64,000 nt of DNA. Origin: Marinibacterium anthonyi (lineage in GTDB: Bacteria; Pseudomonadota; Alphaproteobacteria; Rhodobacterales; Rhodobacteraceae). The stretch lies in NCBI GenBank assembly GCA_003217735.2, contig CP031589.1, forward strand, positions 62,001 to 126,000, read 5' to 3'. The translations under genes were made by a program, and so were the position numbers. Below, piece after piece: positions 26,093-34,844 of this stretch; position 1 is the first letter of the stretch; the number at the start of each line of letters is the position of its first letter. The notes below the pieces were generated by a model, which saw nothing but the letters and a program-made list of their open reading frames with translations, ran no database searches and was not told the DNA's origin.

Positions 26093-28042
26093 ATGACACT
26101 CCTGACTGTCCGCCGCGACGGCGAGATCGCCGTCGTCACCCTCGACAACCCGCCGGTGAACGCGATCTCGGAAGCCGTCCGAAAGGAGCTCTTCGAGATG
26201 GTGGGCCAGCTCGACGCCGACCCCGGGGTGCGGGCCGCGGTGCTGATCTGCGCCGGGCGGACGTTCCTTGCGGGGGCGGATGTGCGCGAGTTCGGCAAGC
26301 CGCCGGTCGAGCCGCACCTGCCCGACGTGGTGGACCGGATCGAGGGCGCCGAAAAGCCCTGGGTCGCGGCGATCCACGGCGCCGCGCTTGGCGGCGGCTT
26401 CGAGATCGCCATGGGCTGCCGCTTCCGCGTCGCGGTCGAGAGCGCCCGGGTAGGCCTGCCCGAAGTCACTCTGGGTGTCATCCCCGGCGCCTCGGGCACG
26501 GTGCGCACGCCGCGCCTCGCGGGCATCGAGACGGCGGTGGATCTGGTTACGAGCGGGCGCCCGACGCCCGCCGGCAAGGCGCTGAAGGCGGGGCTCATCG
26601 ACGCGGTGGTGAGCGATCTCGAGAGCGACGCGGTGGCCTTCGCCCGTGCGGCGCTTGATGCCGAGCTGCCCCAGCCGGTGTCGCGGCGCCCGCTCGCGCC
26701 GATGCCCGAGGATTTCTGGCAGGAGGCCCGCAAGCTTGCCGCCAAGCCCGGGCATCAGGCGCCGCTGCGCGCGCTCGACAGCCTGCGCTTCGCCACCGAA
26801 CATGGCTTCGCCGAGGCCATGGCGCATGAGCGCGAGACCTTCCTCGACCTGCGCGGCTCGGACGAGGCGGCGGCGCTGCGGCACATCTTCTTCGCCGAGC
26901 GCGCGGCGCCGAAACCCGCCGCGCTCAAGGGCATCGAGCCGCGCCCCGTCAGGACCGTCGGCGTGATCGGCGGCGGCACCATGGGCGCGGGAATCGCCGG
27001 GGCCTGCCGCGAGGCCGGGATGGAGATCATCCTCATCGAATGCGACGCCGAGGCGGTCGCGCGCGGGCTGGCAAATGTCGCCAAGATCTTCGACGGCGCC
27101 GTCAAGCGCGGCAAGCTCAGCGAAGAGGCGCGCGCCGGGCGCATGGCCGGCGTGCGCGGCAGCACCGACTACGCCGAGCTTGCAGACGCCGACCTCGTGA
27201 TCGAGGCCGTCTTCGAGGAGATCGGCGTCAAGCGCGCCGTCTTCGCCGAGCTGGGACGGGTATGCCGCGCGGATGCGGTGCTGGCGACCAACACCTCCTA
27301 TCTCGATCCGCGCGCCATCGCCGCAGGGCTGCCGGATCCGTCGCGCTTCATCGGGCTGCATTTCTTCAGCCCCGCCCACATCATGAAACTGCTCGAGATT
27401 GTGCCGACGCCCGACACCGCACCCGACGTGCTCGCCACCGGGTTCGCGCTCGGGCGGTCGCTGAACAAGATGCCGGTGCAGGCGGGCATCTGCGAGGGCT
27501 TCATCGGCAACCGCATCCTCAAGCGCTATCGCGCCGAGGCCGAGGGGCTGGTGACGCAGGGCGTGGCGATTGCCGAGATCGACGCAGCGATGCGCGGCTA
27601 CGGCTTCCGCATGGGCCCGTTCGAGGCACAGGATCTGGGCGGTCTCGACATCGCCTTCCTCCAGCGCGAGGGCGCCCGGGCCGAGGGGCAGGACGTGCCG
27701 GAAACGCACGGCGACATCCTCGTGCGCGCCGGTCGCAAGGGCCAGAAGACCGGCGGCGGCTGGTACGACTACGCCGAGGGCGACCGCACGCCGAAGCCGT
27801 CTGCCTCGGTAGCAGCGCTTCTCGCGGACCGCGTCTCCGGCACCGCCGCGCTCTCGGGCCCGGAGATCGCCGAACGCCTCGTCGGAGCGATGGCTGCGGA
27901 GGGCGACGCGATCCTTCACGAAGGCATTGCGCAGTCACCCCAGGACATCGACCTTGTCGAGGTCCACGGCTACGGCTTCCCCCGCTGGAAAGGCGGCCCG
28001 ATGTTCGCGGCCAGCTTGACGGCTTCCGTTCACAGAGGCTGA
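26093..28042 (+). CDS. Fused enoyl-CoA hydratase / 3-hydroxyacyl-CoA dehydrogenase (PaaF+PaaH role), C-terminus lost
   Basis: 649-residue two-domain protein. The N-terminal crotonase domain (CAGRTFLAGADVREFG, HGAALGGGFEIAMGC) spans roughly residues 1-190. The NAD domain begins near 285 with GVIGGGTMGAGIAG and carries LHFFSPAHIMKLLEIVPTPD and CEGFIGNRI. It should hydrate 2,3-dehydroadipyl-CoA and oxidise 3-hydroxyadipyl-CoA, steps otherwise missing from this island. The family normally continues for about 50 more residues. Here the homology stops after YGFPRWKGGPMF and a short unrelated tail ends at 28042, beside an IS30 relic. Activity may persist because both catalytic domains are essentially complete, but this is not certain. 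Confidence 0.85.
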   Translation: MTLLTVRRDGEIAVVTLDNPPVNAISEAVRKELFEMVGQLDADPGVRAAVLICAGRTFLAGADVREFGKPPVEPHLPDVVDRIEGAEKPWVAAIHGAALGGGFEIAMGCRFRVAVESARVGLPEVTLGVIPGASGTVRTPRLAGIETAVDLVTSGRPTPAGKALKAGLIDAVVSDLESDAVAFARAALDAELPQPVSRRPLAPMPEDFWQEARKLAAKPGHQAPLRALDSLRFATEHGFAEAMAHERETFLDLRGSDEAAALRHIFFAERAAPKPAALKGIEPRPVRTVGVIGGGTMGAGIAGACREAGMEIILIECDAEAVARGLANVAKIFDGAVKRGKLSEEARAGRMAGVRGSTDYAELADADLVIEAVFEEIGVKRAVFAELGRVCRADAVLATNTSYLDPRAIAAGLPDPSRFIGLHFFSPAHIMKLLEIVPTPDTAPDVLATGFALGRSLNKMPVQAGICEGFIGNRILKRYRAEAEGLVTQGVAIAEIDAAMRGYGFRMGPFEAQDLGGLDIAFLQREGARAEGQDVPETHGDILVRAGRKGQKTGGGWYDYAEGDRTPKPSASVAALLADRVSGTAALSGPEIAERLVGAMAAEGDAILHEGIAQSPQDIDLVEVHGYGFPRWKGGPMFAASLTASVHRG

Positions 28043-28153
28043 AACTGGAGGAGGTCTCTCGGTTTGGGAACCGAGGAGGAGAAACCGTAAACCCGCGGGT
28101 ATGCGTTGACCCGTGCGGGCTCGCTTCGACTTGCAGCTATTTGGCAATGAACA

Positions 28154-28723
28154 CTAATCAACGGATATCGCCTCTGCCAAAAATCTGTCGCGGAAGACCT
28201 CAACCGGCGTCCGCCGTCCGTGGCACTTCCGCGGTGCTGTGTTGAGCCGATCGCAAATCGACTTCGGCTTTCGATTTGTGAGCGGCGTCGGGTCGGCCGT
28301 GCGGGTAGATAGCGCCGCAGCCACTAGTTGGTGTTCTCGACCATGCGCTTCTGCCATGGCCAGGCCCGCCTGCTGCCGGCCCACTTCAGCGTCCAGCAGG
28401 CCCGGATGGATCACCAGCCTTCTGTGGACGGCCTGACGGGTATCGTACATGCCTTGCGCTGTCATGTTGTGGCAGCCGTTCAGCTCGGGCAGTTCCGCAT
28501 CGTGGTAGTGAATCCGCCTCAGTTCGCAGTAGCGTCGACGTGGTATTGCGACCGAGCCGTTCGGCGATCTCACGGACGGGGATCTTTGCCAGACGCATTG
28601 CACTATGAGCCTGCATTCGCCAAGATTAAGATGGGTGTAGGGCCTTACGATTCCACACCCTCCATTCAACCGCCTGTTTTCAGGCTGAAATTGCATTTTA
28701 GAATAGCGCGCTCCCGGGTACAT
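28154..28723 (-). pseudogene. IS30-family transposase relic (frameshifted, internally deleted)
   Basis: Pieces of an IS30-type transposase lie on the minus strand in different frames. The N-terminal helix-turn-helix (RLAKIPVREIAERLGRN) and a following segment (NHYHDAELPELNGCHNMTAQ) are present. The central catalytic part is missing. The C-terminal parts WQKRMVENTN (then an in-frame TAG), WLRRYLP and RKPKSICDRLNTAPRK-RRTPVEVF are recognisable. The element is dead. It lies between the truncated hydratase/dehydrogenase and benE, so it probably marks the join between the phenylacetate and benzoate segments. Terminal inverted repeats were not located. Confidence 0.75.
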
Positions 28724-28749
28724 ATATAAATCGCATAAGGTTTATTATG

Positions 28750-29956
28750 TTAATTTTTGTTCTTAAATGGATTAGTCCACGAGTTTACAGTTTTCGTTAG
28801 GAAGTGAAAACTGACACCGACAACAATCCCCCAAAATGCCGCGCCAATGCCAAAAAGCGTGACGCCCGAAGCCGTGAACATGAAAGTCATTAACCCGGCT
28901 TGGGCATTGTCAGAAGCCAACATCGCCGCAGTGAATTTCAGGGTTGGTTGCAACAGCGCCAGACCCGCAAGCAGGGTTATTAGCGACGAAGGCATTAGGA
29001 TCAGGATATCGACGATACTTACTGCAAGAACGCCTCCGACACAGAAGAAAACACCGCAGACGACGCCAGAAACATAGCGCCGGCCCGGCTCTTCATGACT
29101 ATCGGGTCCAGCGCAGAATGCTGCGGTGATTGAGGCAAGCGCGGTCGTGATGCCACCGAAGAGCGCGGCCCCGACTGACGCGATGCCGCCTATGACGAGG
29201 ATCGGGTTCGCCGAAATCGTGTAACCATGGGACCGCAGGATCGCAATGCCCGGAAGGTACTGGCCGCTCAGTGTGGTGATCAGCAAAGGGAGGGTAAGAC
29301 CAAGCATGGCTTCTGCCGAGAAGTCCGGGGCCGTGATCTCAGGACTTGCAAGTTCGAACCCTACGCTCCCCAGAGACGCGCCGTGGAAAAAGGCACTTAT
29401 AACAATGGCGGCGCCAAGTAATAGCAACATTGCGTGGCCCGGGAGAACGACTGTGCAGACGCCAAATATGGCTATTAACAGCACGACTGTGACCGGGTCC
29501 GTCGACAGCCCGCTCGCGGCTTTCATACAGAAACCGAAGAGAATACCGGCCATCATTCCGTTAGTGACCGAGGGCGGAAGAAACCGCACAAGCCGCTCGA
29601 ACACGCCTGATACGCCAATGACGACCAACACCAAAGCGACAATGATATATGCTCCTACGACCTCGGAGATCGACAACGACGTGCCGAGCGAAATCAGAAG
29701 AACCGTTCCCGGCGCCGACCAAGCCATCGCGACGGGAGCACGATAACAAAGACTAAGAACGATGCTGGAAATGCCGGCAGCGATCGAAATCGCGAAGATC
29801 CAGGACGAGAATGTCTCCGTCGAGATTGCATTGGAGTCCGCAGCGCTGAGATAGATCAGAAGTGGGCCTGCATAGGATACGACAACAGCGAGGAATCCGG
29901 CTCCGATAGCGGAGCCGGAGATGTCCTTCAGGCGTGCCCCACAATATTCAGCTGCG

Positions 29957-29964
<8 letters not shown>
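28750..29964 (-). CDS. benE: BenE-family benzoate/H+ symporter
   Basis: About 404 residues and about 12 hydrophobic segments. Family features are SGSAIGAGFLAVVVSYAGPLL near the N-terminus, FERLVRFLPPSVTNGMMAGIL and ASVGAALFGGITTALASITAAF. It should import benzoate with protons. No ATG exists at the expected start. A TTG at 29964, overlapping the pcaJ stop by 8 bp, gives the expected N-terminus (LPDAAEYCGARLKDISGSA), but a CTG slightly downstream is also possible. Last gene of the minus-strand unit starting at 33606. Confidence 0.85.
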
Positions 29965-30579
<615 letters not shown>

Positions 30580-30580
<1 letters not shown>

Positions 30581-31284
30581 CACACGTCCTCCTTCTTGCG
30601 CACGGTGCGCTGTTCGATCCGCTTCTCGTGATCGCCCTGGATCAGGCGGTGCACATAGATGCCGGGCAGGTGGATGCAGTCGGGATCGAGCGAGCCGGTC
30701 GGCACGATCTCCTCGACCTCCATCACGCACACCTTGCCGCACATCGCGGCCGGCGGGTTGAAGTTGCGCGCGGTCTTGCGGAAAATCGCGTTGCCGGTCT
30801 CGTCGGCTTTCCATGCCTTGACGATTGAGAGATCGGCAAAGATCCCTTCCTCAAGGATATAATCCTGACCGTTCCAATTCTTGACTTCCTTGCCCTCGGC
30901 AATGACCGTGCCCACACCGGTCTTGGTGTAGAACCCCGGAATGCCGTGACCCGCCGCGCGCATCCGTTCGGCAAGCGTGCCTTGCGGGTTGAACTCAAGC
31001 TCCAGTTCGCCCGAGAGATACTGTCGCATGAACTCGGCGTTTTCACCGACATAGGACGACATCATCTTCTTGATCTGCTTGGTGTCGAGCAGTTTGCCCA
31101 GACCGAACCCGTCAACGCCGCAGTTGTTGGACGCGATGGTCAGGTCTTTTACGCCGCTCTCCACAATGGAGTCGATCAGCAACTCGGGGATGCCACACAG
31201 GCCAAAGCCCCCCGCCGCGATGAGCATGCCGTCTTCCAGAAGCCCGTCGAGGGCTTCGGCTGCAGAGCCGTAAACTTTTCTCAT
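30580..31284 (-). CDS. pcaI: 3-oxoadipate CoA-transferase subunit A
   Basis: 234-residue alpha subunit. It contains [19 protein letters not shown], the CoA-transferase signature region, followed by [19 protein letters not shown] and [23 protein letters not shown] at 31284 overlaps the stop of the BKACE gene (ATGA), so the two are translationally coupled. Substrate assignment to 3-oxoadipate rests on context with catA, catB and benABCD; acetoacetate-type transferases look similar. Confidence 0.9.
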
Positions 31285-32141
31285 GCCGCTTCTCCCCCTG
31301 TTTTGCCGTTGGGCAGAGAAAGTCCGAGCATTTGGCGCGCTTCTTGCCACGTCGCGACCGGGCGCTCGTTCTTGTCGCAGATGTCGACGGCTCTGCGAAC
31401 CAAGGCTGCATTGCTGGGCGCGAGCGTGTCGCGGTCGAGGCGCACGTTGTCTTCCAGACCGGTGCGCGCGTGGCCGCCCGCAGCGATGGCCCATTCGTTG
31501 AGCTTGAACTGGTTGGCGCCGATCCCGGCCGCGCACCAGGGCGCGTCCGGGCCAAAGAGCCGATGCATGGTGTCGATATAATAGTCGAACACGTCGCGAT
31601 CGACGGGCATGGCATTCTTTACGCCCATGACGAATTGGACGTAGGGTGTGCCCGCCAAAAGCCCCTGGTCGGCCATGTCCCTGGCCTTGAGTATATGGCT
31701 CAGGTCGAAGGCTTCGATTTCCGGTTTGACGCCATATGTGAGCATCTCGCTTGCCAGCCAGTCCACCAGATCAGGCGGGTTCTCGTAGACCCGCGAAGGG
31801 AAATTGTTGGAACCCACCGAGAGAGAGGCCATGTCCGGCTTCAGGTGAAGCATACCGCCGCGCGTCTGACCGGCACCCGACCGACCGCCGGTCGAAAACT
31901 GGATGATCATTCCGGGGCAATGTTTTTCCAGCCCTTCCTTCAGACGGGAAAATTTCTCCGGGTCTGAAGACGGTGTCTCATCGTCGTTGCGCACATGCGC
32001 ATGAACTATGGTTGCACCGGCTTCGAAGGCTTCCTGGGTCGACTCCACCTGTTCTGAAACGGATATCGGAACGGCAGGGTTATTGGCCTTCGTGGGCAAG
32101 CTGCCCGTGATCGCCACGCATATGATGCAGGGGGTGGTCAT
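31281..32141 (-). CDS. BKACE-family (DUF849) beta-keto acid cleavage enzyme
   Basis: 286-residue TIM-barrel protein of the beta-keto acid cleavage (BKACE) family. The metal-binding HxH is seen in [30 protein letters not shown] and the late [28 protein letters not shown] are family blocks. BKACEs condense a beta-keto acid with acetyl-CoA to acetoacetate plus a new acyl-CoA. Coupled to pcaI, the likely substrate is 3-oxoadipate, offering a second route beside the CoA-transferase. That is inference. ATG at 32141. Confidence 0.88.
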   Translation of the reverse strand: MTTPCIICVAITGSLPTKANNPAVPISVSEQVESTQEAFEAGATIVHAHVRNDDETPSSDPEKFSRLKEGLEKHCPGMIIQFSTGGRSGAGQTRGGMLHLKPDMASLSVGSNNFPSRVYENPPDLVDWLASEMLTYGVKPEIEAFDLSHILKARDMADQGLLAGTPYVQFVMGVKNAMPVDRDVFDYYIDTMHRLFGPDAPWCAAGIGANQFKLNEWAIAAGGHARTGLEDNVRLDRDTLAPSNAALVRRAVDICDKNERPVATWQEARQMLGLSLPNGKTGGEAA

Positions 32142-32197
32142 GGTCGATGTCCGTGTTGATTGTTGCAGGCGTGACGCCGGATTGGCCGGACCGGAAC

Positions 32198-32341
32198 TCA
32201 GCGAGGGGCGTCCGCCTGGGGTGCCGCCTTGCCGGATTTCCCGAGCGTCTGCCGCTCGTCTTCAGTGAAGAACATCAAGGCATCGTCGGTCGTCTTGGTG
32301 TTCTTGCATCCCGGACAGGGACTCTGGACGTTCTTGCACAT
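32198..32341 (-). CDS. 47-residue cysteine-motif mini-protein
   Basis: A small frame preceded by a strong ribosome-binding site (CAGGAGGAGGAGCC before ATG at 32341), with a TGA stop at 32198. It begins MCKNVQSPCPGCKNTKTTDD, with Cys2, Cys9 and Cys12 (a CPGC pair), and has an acidic middle and a basic tail. It lies 30 bp downstream of the alpha/beta hydrolase stop and upstream of the BKACE gene in the same operon. The cysteines could bind zinc or an Fe-S centre. I recognise no family. Confidence 0.7.
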   Translation of the reverse strand: MCKNVQSPCPGCKNTKTTDDALMFFTEDERQTLGKSGKAAPQADAPR

Positions 32342-32371
32342 GGCTCCTCCTCCTGAGTGCAGATCGGTGGT

Positions 32372-33229
32372 TCAGGCTGCTTTTGGCTTTGCCCCCGGCA
32401 TCTTTTTCAACGCCTCGACAAAGAACGGGCGGAACCCCTCGGGGTGTTCACTCATCGGGAAATGGCCCAACTCATCCATTACTGCGAGCGTGGCACCCGG
32501 AATCGCCCTGGCGGTACGTTCGGCATCCTCAGGCGTGCAGGTTAGATCATAGGCGCCGACGATGATGTGCACCGGTGTCGCCGCCGTGTTGATGGTCGGC
32601 AAACGCGGGATCAGGCTATCGTCGCGGGTGTAAAAGCTCAGATCGCCCCGGAACACGCCCGGCCCGCTCTGCATGAACATCCACAGGGTATTCCAGCGCT
32701 CGGCATTGGGTGCGTAGGGCGAGATATTGGCTGAAACCAGAGCCGCGCCCATCTCGCCGCCATGGGCGTCGGGGCGGTGGAACCAGTCGATGTCGTACCA
32801 GGCGGGTTGGAAATCCGACGCTTCGATTGCGATGAAACCACTGAACTTGTCGCCATGCAGCGCGGCCAACTGCAACGCGATGCGCCCGCCCATCGAGCAG
32901 CCTGCCAGCACGGGCCGATCGAGCCCAAGCCCGTCGATCACGGCAAGAACGGTCTCGACATAGGCTTCCGTCGTGAGCAGATATTCCTCGGTTTCGAAAC
33001 CTTCCGGCGGCAAGGACTTGCCGTGCCAGGGCATGTCGAAGGCGATCATGCGGTTTTCGGCCGTCACCTCGGCATCGTTCATCAGGTGTCGCCACTGGCG
33101 GGTGTCGGCTCCCGCTGTATGCAGGCACAGAACGGGCCGGCCCTGCCCCGCCTCTTCGAAATAGATGCGACGCGGCGCGCCGCCGATATTGACCGTCAGA
33201 TAGCGGCCGGTGATTGGCTCGATGCTCAT
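32372..33229 (-). CDS. Alpha/beta hydrolase, candidate 3-oxoadipate enol-lactonase
   Basis: 285-residue alpha/beta-hydrolase. The nucleophile elbow is AGCSMGGRIALQLAALHG, the oxyanion region VLCLHTAGADTRQWRHL, the acid probably lies in IIVGAYDLTCTPEDAE and the histidine in DELGHFPMSEHPEGF. Its place between catA and the 3-oxoadipate CoA-transferase genes suggests hydrolysis of 3-oxoadipate enol-lactone (PcaD/CatD role), but sequence alone does not fix the substrate. ATG at 33229 overlaps the stop of the upstream gene (ATGA). A second candidate hydrolase is at 46434. Confidence 0.8.
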   Translation of the reverse strand: MSIEPITGRYLTVNIGGAPRRIYFEEAGQGRPVLCLHTAGADTRQWRHLMNDAEVTAENRMIAFDMPWHGKSLPPEGFETEEYLLTTEAYVETVLAVIDGLGLDRPVLAGCSMGGRIALQLAALHGDKFSGFIAIEASDFQPAWYDIDWFHRPDAHGGEMGAALVSANISPYAPNAERWNTLWMFMQSGPGVFRGDLSFYTRDDSLIPRLPTINTAATPVHIIVGAYDLTCTPEDAERTARAIPGATLAVMDELGHFPMSEHPEGFRPFFVEALKKMPGAKPKAA

Positions 33230-33606
33230 GCGGCGGCCTCCTTTTCGCTGCGCGTCAGCGCCAGCACTTCCTTGAAAAAGCGCAGATTCTTGACCAGACA
33301 CAGAATGTCGCCGTCGATCCGGCCGCGCCCGATCTTCACCAGGCCGAAGATATCGTGGAAGCCCGGTTCGGGAAGCGGTTGCCAGAACTTGCCAAGGGCC
33401 TCGGCATCGGTTCGGAACGCGAAACGCCAGGGTGTCTTGCGGCTCGGACCTTCGGCGATTGTCACGATACGCCCCTTTTCGAAGGTCAGATAATACTCGT
33501 CGCCGCTCACCTCGACCAAAACCGTCTCGGAAAACAGCCGGCCCAACCGTTGGAGATGCATGGATCGGTCGAGCTGTCGTTGGATATTCTCGAAGGTTTC
33601 GAACAC
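33226..33606 (-). CDS. 126-residue SCP2-like/hypothetical protein, first gene of the 3-oxoadipate operon
   Basis: The GTG at 33606 follows GGGAGGCTCAG and is preferred; no better start lies upstream in the 5' part of the frame. The protein is a small alpha/beta domain (SETVLVEVSGDEYYLTFEKG, RIVTIAEGPSRKTPWRFAFR, then a helical tail LVKNLRFFKEVLALTRSEKE). The overall look is that of sterol-carrier-type (SCP2-like) ligand-binding domains, but I am not certain. Translationally coupled to the alpha/beta hydrolase. Function unknown. Confidence 0.65.
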   Translation of the reverse strand: MFETFENIQRQLDRSMHLQRLGRLFSETVLVEVSGDEYYLTFEKGRIVTIAEGPSRKTPWRFAFRTDAEALGKFWQPLPEPGFHDIFGLVKIGRGRIDGDILCLVKNLRFFKEVLALTRSEKEAAA

Positions 33607-33676
33607 CTGAGCCTCCCTTTCCCGGTTCGTCCTGAAGTCTTGCCATGATCGAACGCGCTCCGGCGATGCTCGGGGA

Positions 33677-33692
33677 GGTATGGCCTGATACC
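33677..33692. promoter_or_regulatory. GGTAT-N6-ATACC palindrome, site 1 (catA / 3-oxoadipate divergent promoter)
   Basis: A perfect 5-6-5 inverted repeat 71 bp upstream of the minus-strand operon start at 33606 and in the gap shared with catA (33878). A second perfect copy lies 65 bp away, centre to centre, at 33742-33757. It is probably a LysR-type or other dimeric regulator site. Related copies occur at five other places in the window. Confidence 0.5.
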
Positions 33693-33741
33693 AATGAGTT
33701 CGGGGTTTGGCTGGCGGTTCGGCGGATATTTGGCCGTGGCC

Positions 33742-33757
33742 GGTATCACTCAATACC
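33742..33757. promoter_or_regulatory. GGTAT-N6-ATACC palindrome, site 2 (catA / 3-oxoadipate divergent promoter)
   Basis: Perfect inverted repeat (spacer CACTCA) in the same 271-bp divergent gap as site 1, 120 bp before the catA start. The pair spacing of 65 bp resembles the 61-bp pair upstream of the LysR gene at 52652, a layout consistent with a tetrameric regulator touching two sites. Confidence 0.5.
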
Positions 33758-33877
33758 GCACGAGGCATTGGTTGGGTGACTGTATTTCGCGATGGTTTTG
33801 TCGGCGGGGTGAACGGAGCGCCCCAGGTTCACACTGCGCCGAACTCTAACGGAAGGCGCGCGGAGGAGGAAAAGCCC

Positions 33878-34753
33878 ATGGGCATCGTCAATCAAGACAA
33901 CATCACGGACGTGGTCATCGCCAGCCTTGGCAAATACGGTGATATCACGGATCGCCAGCGCGAGATCATGACGTCGCTGATCAAACACATGCATGGCTTC
34001 GTCAAGGACGTAAAGCTTCAGCACAGTGAGTTTCTGGAAGCCTGTGCCTACCTCGTCCGCGCGGGCAAACTCAGCAATGACAACCGGCAGGAGTTCATCC
34101 TTCTTGCCGACATCCTCGGCGTCGAAGTGCTGGTCGACATGATGACCAATCCGGTCGACGGTTCGGCGAGCGAATCCACCGTTCTGGGGCCGTTCTACCG
34201 GGAGAACCCCCCCGTTCTGCCAAAGGGCGCGTCCACGATCCAGAAGCATTACGATAACGAGGAAACCGCCTATTACGAGGGCTATGTTCGGGATGCGGCC
34301 GGCAACGGCATCGCGGGTGTCACCATGGATGTCTGGGAAGACGCCCCGAACGGTATCTACGAGAATCTCGATCCCGATCAACCTGAGTACAACCTGCGTG
34401 GCCGCTTCGAGACGGACGAGAACGGTCACTATGCCTTTGTCGCGGTGCGGCCGGTGCCCTATCCGATCCCAGAGGATGAGACCGCGGGCGAACTCCTGCA
34501 CTACATGGGTCACCACCCGAACCGCCCCGGCCATATGCACTTCATCATCTCCAAGGATGGATACCGCCCGCTGATCAGCCAGATCTATGACGGTGAAAGC
34601 GAATGGCTCGAAAACGACAGCGTGTTCGCGGTCAAGGAAAGCCTTATCGGGACGTTCAAGCCGGCACCCAAAAATCTCGGCACCGACCTGCATTTCGAGT
34701 TCAATTTTGTGCTGAAGGCGGAGGCGAACGACCAGACTGTCGCCGCCGAGTGA
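33878..34753 (+). CDS. catA: Intradiol ring-cleavage dioxygenase, catechol 1,2-dioxygenase type
   Basis: 291-residue intradiol dioxygenase. The N-terminal helical linker domain contains DNRQEFILLADILGVEVLVD and ESTVLGPFYRENPPV. Iron ligands appear as Tyr161 (NGIYENLDPDQPEYNLRGRF), Tyr195 (RPVPYPIP), His219 and His221 (RPGHMHFIIS). It should cleave catechol to cis,cis-muconate. The N-terminal domain also resembles hydroxyquinol 1,2-dioxygenases, so a hydroxylated catechol is an alternative substrate, but catB and benABCD nearby favour catechol. ATG at 33878 follows GGAGGAGGAAAAGCCC. A strong terminator follows. Confidence 0.88.
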   Translation: MGIVNQDNITDVVIASLGKYGDITDRQREIMTSLIKHMHGFVKDVKLQHSEFLEACAYLVRAGKLSNDNRQEFILLADILGVEVLVDMMTNPVDGSASESTVLGPFYRENPPVLPKGASTIQKHYDNEETAYYEGYVRDAAGNGIAGVTMDVWEDAPNGIYENLDPDQPEYNLRGRFETDENGHYAFVAVRPVPYPIPEDETAGELLHYMGHHPNRPGHMHFIISKDGYRPLISQIYDGESEWLENDSVFAVKESLIGTFKPAPKNLGTDLHFEFNFVLKAEANDQTVAAE

Positions 34754-34770
34754 CTTTTGTTGCTCCCACA

Positions 34771-34797
34771 AAAAGGCCCTCGTTTCGAGGGCCTTTT
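34771..34797 (+). terminator. Rho-independent terminator after catA
   Basis: Perfect 12-bp stem AAAAGGCCCTCG / CGAGGGCCTTTT around a TTT loop, ending in a T-run, 17 bp after the catA stop. It separates catA from the LysR gene at 34845, which therefore needs its own promoter. The symmetric A/T ends could work in both directions. Confidence 0.9.
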
Positions 34798-34844
34798 CGC
34801 GTTTGGGCCTGTGGCTTATAATGCTTCGCGGGGAGGAAATAATT

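Noticed and set aside
25118-27919. 933-codon open frame on the minus strand opposite the livF-type and hydratase/dehydrogenase genes
   Set aside because: Mirror shadow of GC-rich genes on the plus strand, with low-complexity Arg/His/Asp-rich translation and no start signal.
33707-33877. In-frame upstream extension of the intradiol dioxygenase
   Set aside because: It contains the paired regulator palindromes and lacks family similarity. The ATG at 33878 has a strong ribosome-binding site.
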